The notes under the pieces were generated by a model that saw only the letters and a list, made by a program, of their open reading frames with translations, was not told the DNA's origin and did not search any database. Below are positions 26,304 through 34,118 of a DNA stretch of 64,000 nucleotides, one piece after another. The DNA is taken from the NCBI RefSeq assembly GCF_011082085.1, contig NZ_CP041063.1, forward strand, positions 868,001 to 932,000. Direction: 5' to 3'. This DNA comes from Bacillus sp. Cs-700. GTDB taxonomy: Bacteria > Bacillota > Bacilli > Bacillales > Guptibacillaceae. Made by a program: the position numbers and the translations under genes. Numbering within the stretch: position 1 is the stretch's first letter; every line of letters begins with the position of its first letter.

Positions 26304-27221
26304 CTAAGTAGTCAGCTTTTGAATTTTATCTTTGATCCAAACATCCCACTCATCTTTACCATTTCCAACGAAAAAGGAGTCATAGGCCTGTCTCTTTTCA
26401 CCGCGTAAATGCCCAATAGCAGCGCCACCTATACCGATCGTTAAATCAGTGAAGCGCTGATCAAGGCGATCAACGAGGTCAAGGCATCTTGGTAAATTTG
26501 CCATTAACGTACATGATAAAAATAATATTTTCGGATCTGTATCTTCAACAACCGTCTCAATATCATCCTCTGGAATGCTTGCTCCTAGATAAATGACTTC
26601 AAATCCTTTTCTTCTTAAATAAAGAGTGAAAATCAACAAACCAAGTTCATGGTATTCCCCTGACGAGCAAACCGCCATCACTTTCGGAAGATAACCATCA
26701 ACAGGAAGAGTGTGGAATATCATCCCAATTCTTGATCTTAGAAAAGCACTTGTAAAATGTTCATGTGCAATCGTAATTTTTTCATTTTCCCAAAGATCTC
26801 CTACCCTAACTAATAGCTGGGCAAGGATGTCATGTACTACCTTATCAATACTAAACACAGAAAACGCCTGATTCAACAGATCCTGAGCTTTATTCTCGTC
26901 GAAAGCAAGTAGCGCTTCTAATATTTCATCAGCAAGTATATGAGCTCGATCTCTTTCCATATCAATTCCCATACTATCTGTATCTGTTGAATCATTTCCA
27001 TTTTCAAGCAATTCTACAGCTTGACTAATTGTAAAACCTTGCTCTGTTTTTTGGACAAGCCATTTTAAGATAGACATATGTTCTTCCGAATAAAGACGAT
27101 GACCTGCCTCATTTCTTATCGGAGAAATAATATTATAACGCCTTTCCCATGCCCTTAAGGTCCCAGGTTGTATTCCTAATTTCTTCGAGACCGCTTTAAT
27201 ATTATACTTACCTGCAGACAT
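26304..27221 (-). CDS. MerR-family regulator with B12-binding photosensor domain (CarH/LitR-like)
   Basis: 305 aa in three parts: MerR helix-turn-helix at 6-72 (LGIQPGTLRAWERRY), a four-helix cap at about 90-175, and a cobalamin-binding Rossmann domain at 180-300. Key residues of AdoCbl photoreceptors are all present: W144 then E154-H155 (the Wx9EH motif of CarH), E189-x-H191-x-x-G194 for the lower axial ligand, S236 and GGAA at 266. In CarH, dark AdoCbl-bound tetramers repress; light breaks the Co-C bond and releases DNA. The start is the ATG 9 nt after GAGGGG. Target genes are not evident, except itself. Confidence 0.85.
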   Translation of the reverse strand: MSAGKYNIKAVSKKLGIQPGTLRAWERRYNIISPIRNEAGHRLYSEEHMSILKWLVQKTEQGFTISQAVELLENGNDSTDTDSMGIDMERDRAHILADEILEALLAFDENKAQDLLNQAFSVFSIDKVVHDILAQLLVRVGDLWENEKITIAHEHFTSAFLRSRIGMIFHTLPVDGYLPKVMAVCSSGEYHELGLLIFTLYLRRKGFEVIYLGASIPEDDIETVVEDTDPKILFLSCTLMANLPRCLDLVDRLDQRFTDLTIGIGGAAIGHLRGEKRQAYDSFFVGNGKDEWDVWIKDKIQKLTT

Positions 27222-27258
27222 CGTCATCTTCCCCTCTAGTACAGCCCTTATCACACCT

Positions 27259-27300
27259 AGTATAAGGGGTGAATGATGTTTGTGTAAACTTTGTATAACC
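27259..27300 (-). promoter_or_regulatory. promoter and candidate operator of the B12/light regulator
   Basis: Minus strand -35 TTTACA (27283-27288), 18 bp, -10 TATACT (27259-27264), each 5/6 to sigma-A. The -35 lies in two adjacent 11-bp direct repeats, tttgtgtaaac (27279-27289) and tttgtataacc (27290-27300), identical at 9 of 11 positions. Tandem 11-bp repeats overlapping a -35 box are how CarH binds, so autorepression is likely. Confidence 0.6.
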
Positions 27301-27320
27301 AAATCGCTGCTTTTTTGTAT

Positions 27321-28079
27321 TTATTTCCTTTTTAATATAAAAACATGTGATTCTGCAGGGGCCATCAGTCTTAAAGGTAACGTTGTCGTACCATACCCAT
27401 TACTAATGACGACCGTAGTTCCTTTAACTTTTTTAATGCCCCCTTTTTCTCGAATTCCCCACCCAAATAAACGTATTTGACCTCCATGAGTGTGACCAGA
27501 AAGAATAAGTTGTATTCCACTATTGTCAGGCCAGTTTCGCTTAATATCAGGGTTATGGCTGATCAGTATTTTTGTTTTTTCGGTGGCTTCTTTAACTGCA
27601 TCCTCTAGTGAGTCATTTTCTGTTGAAAGATCATCAATACCTATTAAACTTATTCCCTCGCCACTATTTTTAAGGTTTATTGCTCGATTCTTAAGAATGA
27701 TAATATCTTCTTCCATTAACAGTTTTTCAAGTTTGACGGGGTCTTCTTCGTAATCGTTATTCCCCCATACAAAGTAACAAGGTGCTATAGCCCGTAGAGA
27801 TTTTATATTATGGCGAACTTTCTCAAAGGAGACCCCTTTTTCCATAACATCTCCCCCAATAACGATGATGTCAACTTGATTTCTTACTTTTTCTAATACT
27901 TTGTTTGAAATATATCGATTATGAGTATCCGAAATAAAAAAGATTCGATAGGAATCGAAACTTTCTGGTAAATTTTCGACATCAATCTCTTTCCTAACGA
28001 CTCTGTTAAGATGTGCTTCAGTCCACATGTAGATTAGAAGCACTATTCCAATTAAAACAAGGCCAACAAAATAAATCAT
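27321..28079 (-). CDS. ypbG: membrane-anchored metallophosphoesterase YpbG
   Basis: Calcineurin-like phosphoesterase. 252 aa with an N-terminal transmembrane helix (MIYFVGLVLIGIVLLIYMW), then the metal-binding series FFISDTHN, GGDVME, GNNDYE, ISHNPD and SGHTHGG in order, all five motifs intact. The active domain is predicted outside the membrane or at its surface. Substrate unknown. It overlaps the upstream membrane-protein gene by 4 bp. Confidence 0.87.
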   Translation of the reverse strand: MIYFVGLVLIGIVLLIYMWTEAHLNRVVRKEIDVENLPESFDSYRIFFISDTHNRYISNKVLEKVRNQVDIIVIGGDVMEKGVSFEKVRHNIKSLRAIAPCYFVWGNNDYEEDPVKLEKLLMEEDIIILKNRAINLKNSGEGISLIGIDDLSTENDSLEDAVKEATEKTKILISHNPDIKRNWPDNSGIQLILSGHTHGGQIRLFGWGIREKGGIKKVKGTTVVISNGYGTTTLPLRLMAPAESHVFILKRK

Positions 28080-28474
28080 GCATCATTACTCCTCTGAAAT
28101 CGCTTCAATTCTCTTGCTGCTCTTATATTAGCAGTTAAAACACCGTAACTAAATGCCATCATAAGTGAAGCAAGTGACAACCATTTATTCGTTTCAAATA
28201 ATACCCAATATACTACAACTAATAAACTTCCTTCTATCAACAAAGTAATGAGGTGAGCTTTGTTATTGATCCCTAATGCAAGAAACCCCTCCACATGCTC
28301 TCTAATAATGCGAGCTACAAAAAGAAAACCAAACAAAAAACAAAGCGCCCCAAATCCATAACGCCCGCTGTTTAACATGAGGTTTGTAAATGTCATGCTT
28401 TTAAAATTCAAATTACTTTCAGCTATAAACAACAAACCAAAAATCGCTACAATTCTTATCAATAGAAGCGGCAT
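28076..28474 (-). CDS. uncharacterised four-helix membrane protein
   Basis: 132 aa with predicted membrane segments at about 5-20, 40-58, 75-95 and 98-115 and a basic C-terminus (RAARELKRFQRSNDA). I do not recognise the family. The start is the ATG 7 nt after a GGGGGG run; that run is part of an 11-bp stem (28482-28513) that could mask translation. The stop overlaps the start of ypbG by 4 bp, so it is co-translated with the phosphoesterase and may be its membrane partner. Confidence 0.7.
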   Translation of the reverse strand: MPLLLIRIVAIFGLLFIAESNLNFKSMTFTNLMLNSGRYGFGALCFLFGFLFVARIIREHVEGFLALGINNKAHLITLLIEGSLLVVVYWVLFETNKWLSLASLMMAFSYGVLTANIRAARELKRFQRSNDA

Positions 28475-28481
28475 AGTAAAA

Positions 28482-28513
28482 CCCCCCACTCTAACGTATG
28501 TAAGAGTAGGAGG
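28482..28513 (-). promoter_or_regulatory. stem-loop covering the ribosome binding site of the four-helix gene
   Basis: Minus-strand stem CCTCCTACTCT / AGAGTGGGGGG (two G-U pairs) with a 10-nt loop, followed by TTTTACT then ATG. It lies downstream of the CBS gene and includes the only purine-rich ribosome binding site of the next gene, so it could be a weak terminator, an RBS-sequestering hairpin, or both. Confidence 0.6.
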
Positions 28514-28532
28514 CTTTATGGGTACTAATCAC

Positions 28533-29168
28533 TCATACTTCTTTTATATCAAGAACTTTAAATCCATTCTGTTCAAGTTTTGCAATGAATTGATCAATAT
28601 TTTCCTTTTTTTCAATCTTCATTACAATTCTCCTGACATTCTGGTTAGACTCATCGAAGGTGGACAACGAGATAATATTTTCATGAAAACTTTTTGCTAT
28701 TTTAGCAAGCCTTGCAATTCTTCCTTCTGTCTCTGAAGATGCAAATGCGATTCTTATGCCCGGCTTGCGCATGCCAAACGCACTCTGAAATTGATCAAGT
28801 ATATCAGATCGCGTAATGATGCCAATAAAATGCTCATTTTGATCGACGACTGCTATGAGAGGGGCATTCTTTGCTAAAAGAAGGGTATTCTCAAACACTT
28901 CTTCTTGATCAACAGTTACATCTTTTTGGTAGGCAATTTCACCTGCAGTAGTTTCCGACAAGAATCTTTCTTTATCTGTCATATCACTTTTGAAAAATGC
29001 TTTATAAATACGATTAAACGTTACAATTCCAGCGTATTTTGTTCCATTAACAACCGGTACACCATCGATTTCTCGATCCTTTAATAATCTGAGTGTTTCA
29101 TCCAACTTTGTGTCATCATTCACATAAACAGTTTCTCGAATTGGTTTCATTGCGCTTCGTACGTACAT
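28533..29168 (-). CDS. CBS-pair plus ACT domain protein
   Basis: 211 aa: two CBS motifs (about 7-60, ending DGVPVVNGTKYAGIVTFNRI, and 77-130, ending AVVDQNEHFIGIITRSDIL) that usually bind adenine nucleotides, then a C-terminal ACT-like domain (about 138-210; VRRIVMKIEKKENIDQFI). The layout resembles AcuB, but sequence identity to it is not obvious and the acuA/acuC partners are absent. The start is the ATG after AGAGGTGATAGCC. A regulatory role is likely; the ligand is unknown. Confidence 0.75.
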   Translation of the reverse strand: MYVRSAMKPIRETVYVNDDTKLDETLRLLKDREIDGVPVVNGTKYAGIVTFNRIYKAFFKSDMTDKERFLSETTAGEIAYQKDVTVDQEEVFENTLLLAKNAPLIAVVDQNEHFIGIITRSDILDQFQSAFGMRKPGIRIAFASSETEGRIARLAKIAKSFHENIISLSTFDESNQNVRRIVMKIEKKENIDQFIAKLEQNGFKVLDIKEV

Positions 29169-29294
29169 GGCTATCACCTCTTTGTAAGATCACTACTCTT
29201 AATTAATACCACATTTCTAAGATAATATCCTTCTAAAATAAAAATTAATGGTGAAATGAATCGTTTTCTTCCGTAAATTGGGCTTTTTAATTTC

Positions 29295-29323
29295 TTGAAG
29301 ATTCAGTCTTTTTGAGGTAAGAT
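29295..29323 (+). promoter_or_regulatory. weak promoter candidate for the 71-aa gene
   Basis: TTGAAG (29295-29300), 17 bp, TAAGAT (29318-29323); 4/6 at both boxes, upstream of the small plus-strand gene. Confidence 0.35.
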
Positions 29324-29379
29324 TATATCATAACAAGATCACTTAAGAACGTACACAACAAAACGGAGATGATGGCTCA

Positions 29380-29595
29380 ATGATTAATAAACTTAAAACC
29401 AAATCACTGTTAGGGAATGAAGACTTGGATTTCAACCGTCGTTTGGGTATGCCCGTCGAAGTTTTCTGCCCAAAATTAAAAGATACTGTCGCCTTCGGAA
29501 AGATTGAGATGTTCGGTGAAGATGAACTTTCCATAAACGGAAACAACTTCCAAATTGAACAGTACCTATTCTTTGGTTGTCCTGAACAAAGGTGA
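29380..29595 (+). CDS. uncharacterised 71-aa protein
   Basis: Starts at an ATG preceded by GGAG 11 nt upstream. The product begins MINKLKTKSLLGNEDLDF, then alternates hydrophobic and charged residues (PVEVFCPKLKD, GKIEMFGEDELSINGN), suggesting a small beta-rich soluble protein with two Cys. I do not recognise it. It is one of few plus-strand genes here and is convergent with ypbF with a 4-bp gap and no obvious terminator in between. Codon use looks normal for the region. Confidence 0.6.
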   Translation: MINKLKTKSLLGNEDLDFNRRLGMPVEVFCPKLKDTVAFGKIEMFGEDELSINGNNFQIEQYLFFGCPEQR

Positions 29596-29599
29596 CAGT

Positions 29600-30049
29600 T
29601 TATTTATAATAAAGATTAATGTCGTATTCTTCTTTTAAATATTTAAAAACAACATGACGACTTTCCCATTGTTTTTGACCTTCAAATAGTTCATCACTTC
29701 GATCTAATATCTCCAGTCTTAAGGACTCATATTCATCCTCAGCTTTCTTGGTTTTTTTTGAAAACTTCCTTAATTGAAAATAAGTAACAATACTACTAAT
29801 AACCAATATTAGCAGCATAGGAATCGAATTAAAAGTAAGGTCATTCACAAAAAAAGATGTGCTGTTTTCTAGCTCGTACCAAAAAAAACACGCCATGCTA
29901 ACTAATAAAAACGCAAGGATATATCCGTAAGACTGTGATTTTGCTTTATACTGCTTTTCAACATTTTTTCGTTCCACTAATTCTTGCAACAGAACGATGG
30001 TAACTTTCGACTGTGGTTGTGGAAGCTTCCACTCCTTTAATGCGTTCAC
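29600..30049 (-). CDS. ypbF: DUF2663 membrane protein (YpbF-like)
   Basis: 149 aa with two membrane helices (about 42-62 and 74-92) and a charged coiled-coil-like C-terminal region that ends EEYDINLYYK, the ending typical of B. subtilis YpbF. The start is GTG after AAGGGGGGATAAA. Function unknown. It follows ypbE- and ypbD-like genes, as in B. subtilis. Confidence 0.75.
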   Translation of the reverse strand: MNALKEWKLPQPQSKVTIVLLQELVERKNVEKQYKAKSQSYGYILAFLLVSMACFFWYELENSTSFFVNDLTFNSIPMLLILVISSIVTYFQLRKFSKKTKKAEDEYESLRLEILDRSDELFEGQKQWESRHVVFKYLKEEYDINLYYK

Positions 30050-30136
30050 TTTATCCCCCCTTTTGTTGAATCTAGTTTATGCAGGAGCTTGGTTTGTTAC
30101 GACAGGGGGAATCAATCAATTTAAACTATAGCGTTT

Positions 30137-30322
30137 TTACAGAAAATATGAATACAACAGGAATAGAGAAACCATCCCAATAAACAGTAGTGCGAGTACT
30201 CGAATTAATGTGAAAGAAGGCATTTCTTTTTCTTCATTTCTCTTTCGACTCGACTGCTTTTTTTTTGTACTTTTATTTCGATGGTATTCCTTCCTAGAAG
30301 GCAGTGGACTTTCGCTTTTCAT
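30137..30322 (-). CDS. short YpbE-like membrane protein lacking LysM
   Basis: 61 aa: a polar basic N-terminus with LPSRKEYHRNKSTKKKQSS and one C-terminal transmembrane helix (about 37-58, IRVLALLFIGMVSLFLLYSYF). Position between ypbD and ypbF and the LPSR.. plus Lys-rich plus TM layout resemble the N-terminus of B. subtilis YpbE, which continues into an external LysM domain. Here translation stops right after the helix, so the domain is missing. The start is the ATG after AAAGGTGAG. Confidence 0.6.
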   Translation of the reverse strand: MKSESPLPSRKEYHRNKSTKKKQSSRKRNEEKEMPSFTLIRVLALLFIGMVSLFLLYSYFL

Positions 30323-30345
30323 TAAACTCACCTTTCATGATGTGA

Positions 30346-30924
30346 TCACATTCGTGCTTTCTGCTTTATGAGACAAGCCATAACAAAATCGATTAAAAAA
30401 TGAGCTGTGATTGTTGTCATTAAGTTATCAGTCACTTCATACAAAACACCGATTAAGAAACTAATCACAACGACGGAACTAAATAAGACAGGTTTAGAAA
30501 GATACCGAACATGTATGATCGCAAATAACAAACTTGAAAGGACTAATCCGAAACTTGTTTGGATAACACCTCTAAACAACAGCTCTTCACTAAATGAAAT
30601 GATAGCACACAAAAAGAAAATATGAGAAATTGAAAGACGGGAAAAAATCCGCTCATTAATTCCTCCATCATCCAACATCTCTTCAGGTAGTGTTTTCATA
30701 AGAATGAGATCAATACCAATCACAAGGAATGCTGTGCCCCCACCTAAAACGATTATCTTCGTCCAAGTAAAATGGATTAGATCTGCGAAAAACCACAAAT
30801 CTTGAAACAGAAATAAACTCATAATACTTGCTAGAAGAACTAATATTATCTGAGTTAAATAAACATTTAATAACAGTTCTCGATCTGTTAACTGTTTTAC
30901 TGCTTCAGCCTGTCGATTTCTCAC
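30346..30924 (-). CDS. ypbD: CPBP family intramembrane metalloprotease (YpbD-like)
   Basis: 192 aa, six or so membrane helices. The CAAX-protease/bacteriocin-processing (Abi) motifs are intact: EELLFRG (the EExxxR motif, near 121-127), FAIIHVRY (FxxxH, near 145) and a later HFLIDF. Members cleave within membranes, but the substrate of YpbD is unknown. The start is GTG, after AAGGAGGACCACG; it overlaps the end of recS by 20 bp. Confidence 0.85.
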   Translation of the reverse strand: MRNRQAEAVKQLTDRELLLNVYLTQIILVLLASIMSLFLFQDLWFFADLIHFTWTKIIVLGGGTAFLVIGIDLILMKTLPEEMLDDGGINERIFSRLSISHIFFLCAIISFSEELLFRGVIQTSFGLVLSSLLFAIIHVRYLSKPVLFSSVVVISFLIGVLYEVTDNLMTTITAHFLIDFVMACLIKQKARM

Positions 30925-32443
30925 CGTGGTCCTCCTTGCTTACGGTAAGCATCCGCTTCAATTCAGCTTCCCAATCAAATGCATGTTGGTCGTAAACGTT
31001 GATTTGATCTCTACTACCTTTATATTCTTGAAGGTTTAGCCCACAATAATCACAGCAAGGTTCAATGTTTTGATTAGATTCTCCAAACCTTTCTAATAAA
31101 CCTTTTCTTCTACACTGTTTTTCTTCTAGCCAGCTTTTAAATCGAAACCATTTTATAAGCTTTGCTTTTCTGTGTCGATCTATTGCTGTTAGAATTCTTG
31201 CTAAATTAATATCGACATCGAAAGATTGGATCGTTCTTTCTTTGATTACTCCTAATCCTTCTAATTGATGAAGTAAATAGCGCCATGCTGTCTCAGTGTA
31301 GCCAAATCGATCTCCTTCACGTTCGAGCTGATAACTAGAGTAGGCTGTTCCTTCTCTCCCAAAAAAGTCGAGTAAGACTTCTTTCACTTCATGTTCTTTT
31401 GGAAGCTCCGAATCAATAAAGGAAAGTGGTAAGAACTCATCTTCTTCTGTGTGTAAGTGAATCGCAATGGATGGTAATTGATCCCTTCCAGCTCTCCCTA
31501 TTTCTTGCAAATAGCTTTCAATTGTAGATGGTGGGTGAAAATGAATCACAAATCGAATATTACTTTTGTTAATCCCCATCCCAAAAGCATTCGTTGAACA
31601 TATAATCGATAGCTCATCATTTAGAAACTGTTGTTGAATTAAGAGACGGTCCTCCTGTTCCATTCCTGCATGATACGATGCACAATCTCTACCTTCACGA
31701 CTCAATGCTTTCGCTAGTTTATCTGCCCAACTTCGACTTGAGAAATAAATGATACCTGGACCTTTCAGTTCAAGTGCGTATTCCTTAACCGCCTCAATCT
31801 TGGTTTCAAGAGAGGGAAATTTGTCTAGCTTAATCGCTATATTAGGCCGATCCACGCTATGTACATGGATGGCGGGGTCGCTCATATTTAATTGGCGAAG
31901 AATATCACGTCGAACATCTTCAGTAGCTGTTGCGGTAAGAGCAAGGAGTGGTGGACGACCAAACGCTTCACGAATAGCTCCGAGCTTCAGATAGTCCGTT
32001 CTAAAATCATGGCCCCATTGAGAAATGCAGTGAGCTTCATCTATAACCATTAATCCAATATTTAATTTTTTTAAGGCTTGATATACATATTGATTTTGTA
32101 GAATTTCTGGGGAGACATAAATAAAGGAAAAAGTTGATAAATCCTTTAAAATGCCTTTTCGCTTTTCAAAATCCAGAAATCCGTTTAACGCAATGACTCT
32201 TTTTTCACCTTGTGCTTTTAATTGCTGGACTTGATCCTCCATTAACGAAACTAATGGCGATACGATAAGAATTGGAGAAATCCCCGCATATAATGGGAGT
32301 TGATAGCATAGGGATTTCCCAGCTCCAGTAGGGAGCATGGCGAAAACGTCTTTATTATTGAGTACATCCTTAATAATTTCTTCCTGACCATAGCGAAAAT
32401 CGCGATAGCCAAAGTGCTGATATAATAAGTCTGATAACGACAT
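30905..32443 (-). CDS. recS: RecQ-family ATP-dependent DNA helicase (RecS)
   Basis: 3'-5' DNA helicase of the short RecQ type (512 aa, lacking the HRDC domain of full RecQ). Walker A PTGAGKSLCYQLP near 40, DEAHCISQWGHDFR near 134-147, helicase C-terminal motifs FHPPSTIESYLQEIGRAGRD near 305, and a zinc-binding Cys set CRRKG...CCDYC near 460-482. The start is the ATG of a TAATG overlap with ypbB, after GAAGGG. It works in replication-fork repair in B. subtilis. Confidence 0.93.
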   Translation of the reverse strand: MSLSDLLYQHFGYRDFRYGQEEIIKDVLNNKDVFAMLPTGAGKSLCYQLPLYAGISPILIVSPLVSLMEDQVQQLKAQGEKRVIALNGFLDFEKRKGILKDLSTFSFIYVSPEILQNQYVYQALKKLNIGLMVIDEAHCISQWGHDFRTDYLKLGAIREAFGRPPLLALTATATEDVRRDILRQLNMSDPAIHVHSVDRPNIAIKLDKFPSLETKIEAVKEYALELKGPGIIYFSSRSWADKLAKALSREGRDCASYHAGMEQEDRLLIQQQFLNDELSIICSTNAFGMGINKSNIRFVIHFHPPSTIESYLQEIGRAGRDQLPSIAIHLHTEEDEFLPLSFIDSELPKEHEVKEVLLDFFGREGTAYSSYQLEREGDRFGYTETAWRYLLHQLEGLGVIKERTIQSFDVDINLARILTAIDRHRKAKLIKWFRFKSWLEEKQCRRKGLLERFGESNQNIEPCCDYCGLNLQEYKGSRDQINVYDQHAFDWEAELKRMLTVSKEDHGEKSTG

Positions 32444-33492
32444 TAAATCCCTTCTTTGCAAAGAGTTAATCGAATTTCAAAATAGGAATATTGATCGTTC
32501 ACATAGTCCTTAATTAATTTTAATCGCTGACTGTTGATTTCCTTACTAGCTAACCTGATTTCTAATTGTGCCTTTGGATCTACAAATGGACTTATTGAGA
32601 ATTTCGGAACATTTATCGCAATCTCGACTAAATGATCCTCAATTGTACTTCGCTTGAGCCTTCGAGTATGGGCAATTTCTTCAATCGTCATTCCGTCTTC
32701 AAGAAGTTTATACGTTTGCTTTGTTGATATAGTTAATGGTAACTGCCCGGTTGCTCCCTCTATCATTGAAGCGAGAATCGGGTATTGCGCTGCATTATGC
32801 TGAACCTGGAAGAGCAAACCATGAATGACACCTTGAAAACGGATCATTGCTTCTTCATAACTTATCTTATGCACATCCGCTAGTTGATGAACGGTCAACC
32901 CCGTTCTCCCTTCGGCGCTTAGCCTCATAATAAAAAAAGAAGCATGCGGATCTGGTATTTTTTGAAGATGAGATCGAATTTCCTGAAATAGTTCTTCTGC
33001 GATAAGTACTCTCTTTTCTTTCTTGACTGGAAAATGCTTTTTCACCCAATTTTGTATTGCTTCATCTTTACTAATAGGGTAAAAATTCATGTTGCCATGG
33101 ATTGAATAAGAAAGGCTTTGCATGAATAAACTAAGCCGCTGCCAAAATAGTTCACTTATTTGATGGTACTGCCAACCTGCTAAATAATCCGGTATCGGTT
33201 TCGTGACTAAAAAGGCCCTTAAAGCCTCTTTTCCGCCTGAAGTGATTTGATATCCTTCGTGTTGATTCTGTTGAATCAACTGCGTCTCAAGTAATGTGAA
33301 AACGTGCTGTTCAAGTTTTGACCGTTTTAACTTCTTTAAAATCCCAAAGAAACTCCCTACTTTAAAAAGCTTCCCATCTTGTATCGTTTGAGAAGATTTC
33401 TTTCCAGTTAGAAGATGATATACGGCAGATAGTGAACGTTCTCCCTTAAACCGGTCAAAAATATATAATAGCACACCGTCGAAATATTCCAT
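32443..33492 (-). CDS. ypbB: YpbB-like helix-turn-helix protein
   Basis: 349 aa. The C-terminal ~100 residues include a likely helix-turn-helix (TYKLLEDGMTIEEIAHTRRLKRSTIEDHLVEIAI), the HTH-40 type also found at the C-terminus of RecQ helicases. It is always next to the short RecQ, with a 1-bp stop/start overlap here, suggesting that YpbB and RecS act together as the two halves of a full RecQ. The start is the ATG after GGTGGTGGATTC. Confidence 0.85.
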   Translation of the reverse strand: MEYFDGVLLYIFDRFKGERSLSAVYHLLTGKKSSQTIQDGKLFKVGSFFGILKKLKRSKLEQHVFTLLETQLIQQNQHEGYQITSGGKEALRAFLVTKPIPDYLAGWQYHQISELFWQRLSLFMQSLSYSIHGNMNFYPISKDEAIQNWVKKHFPVKKEKRVLIAEELFQEIRSHLQKIPDPHASFFIMRLSAEGRTGLTVHQLADVHKISYEEAMIRFQGVIHGLLFQVQHNAAQYPILASMIEGATGQLPLTISTKQTYKLLEDGMTIEEIAHTRRLKRSTIEDHLVEIAINVPKFSISPFVDPKAQLEIRLASKEINSQRLKLIKDYVNDQYSYFEIRLTLCKEGI

Positions 33493-33601
33493 GAATCCAC
33501 CACCTATTTCCTTCTCCATTATTGTATCAAATTTTTTCATCTGTTTACTTATTTTAAAACCGGGTAACATTCATTTAGATGCTAATAAAAGGATTAAACT
33601 A

Positions 33602-33630
33602 TTGAAAAGTCAAGGCATCACCTTTACAAT
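33602..33630 (+). promoter_or_regulatory. sigma-A promoter of fer
   Basis: TTGAAA (33602-33607), 17 bp, TACAAT (33625-33630); each is 5/6 to consensus with ideal spacing, ~80 bp before the fer start. Confidence 0.65.
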
Positions 33631-33704
33631 AAGATTATTAAAAACTTTCATTTACGAATAAAAGGACGATGAAAGGCATATAGAAGTATTGAATAGGAGG
33701 TTAA

Positions 33705-33956
<252 letters not shown>

Positions 33957-33967
33957 TTCTTATTAGT

Positions 33968-34003
33968 AATCCCTGGTTTTTTTAAATCAGGGATTTTTTT
34001 ATT
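33968..34003 (+). terminator. fer terminator
   Basis: Stem AATCCCTG / CAGGGATT with a T-rich 12-nt loop and a following T-run. Confidence 0.85.
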
Positions 34004-34033
34004 ATTATTTTAAAAGAAATGTGATTGTTGAAA

Positions 34034-34062
34034 TTGACACTTTAGTGCTTTCATGATAAAAA
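34034..34062 (+). promoter_or_regulatory. candidate sigma-A promoter of serA
   Basis: A perfect -35 TTGACA (34034-34039), 17 bp, TAAAAA (34057-34062, 4/6). The short leader has no T-box or riboswitch structure. Confidence 0.45.
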
Positions 34063-34118
34063 GTAAGGTATTGAGTTTTCTAAAAAATGAGAAGAGATAG
34101 ACAAAGGGAGTGGAGAAG

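Noticed and set aside
34004-34118. T-box or SAM/serine-type leader for serA
   Set aside because: The gap is only ~115 bp and has none of the T-box conserved sequence or a terminator hairpin.
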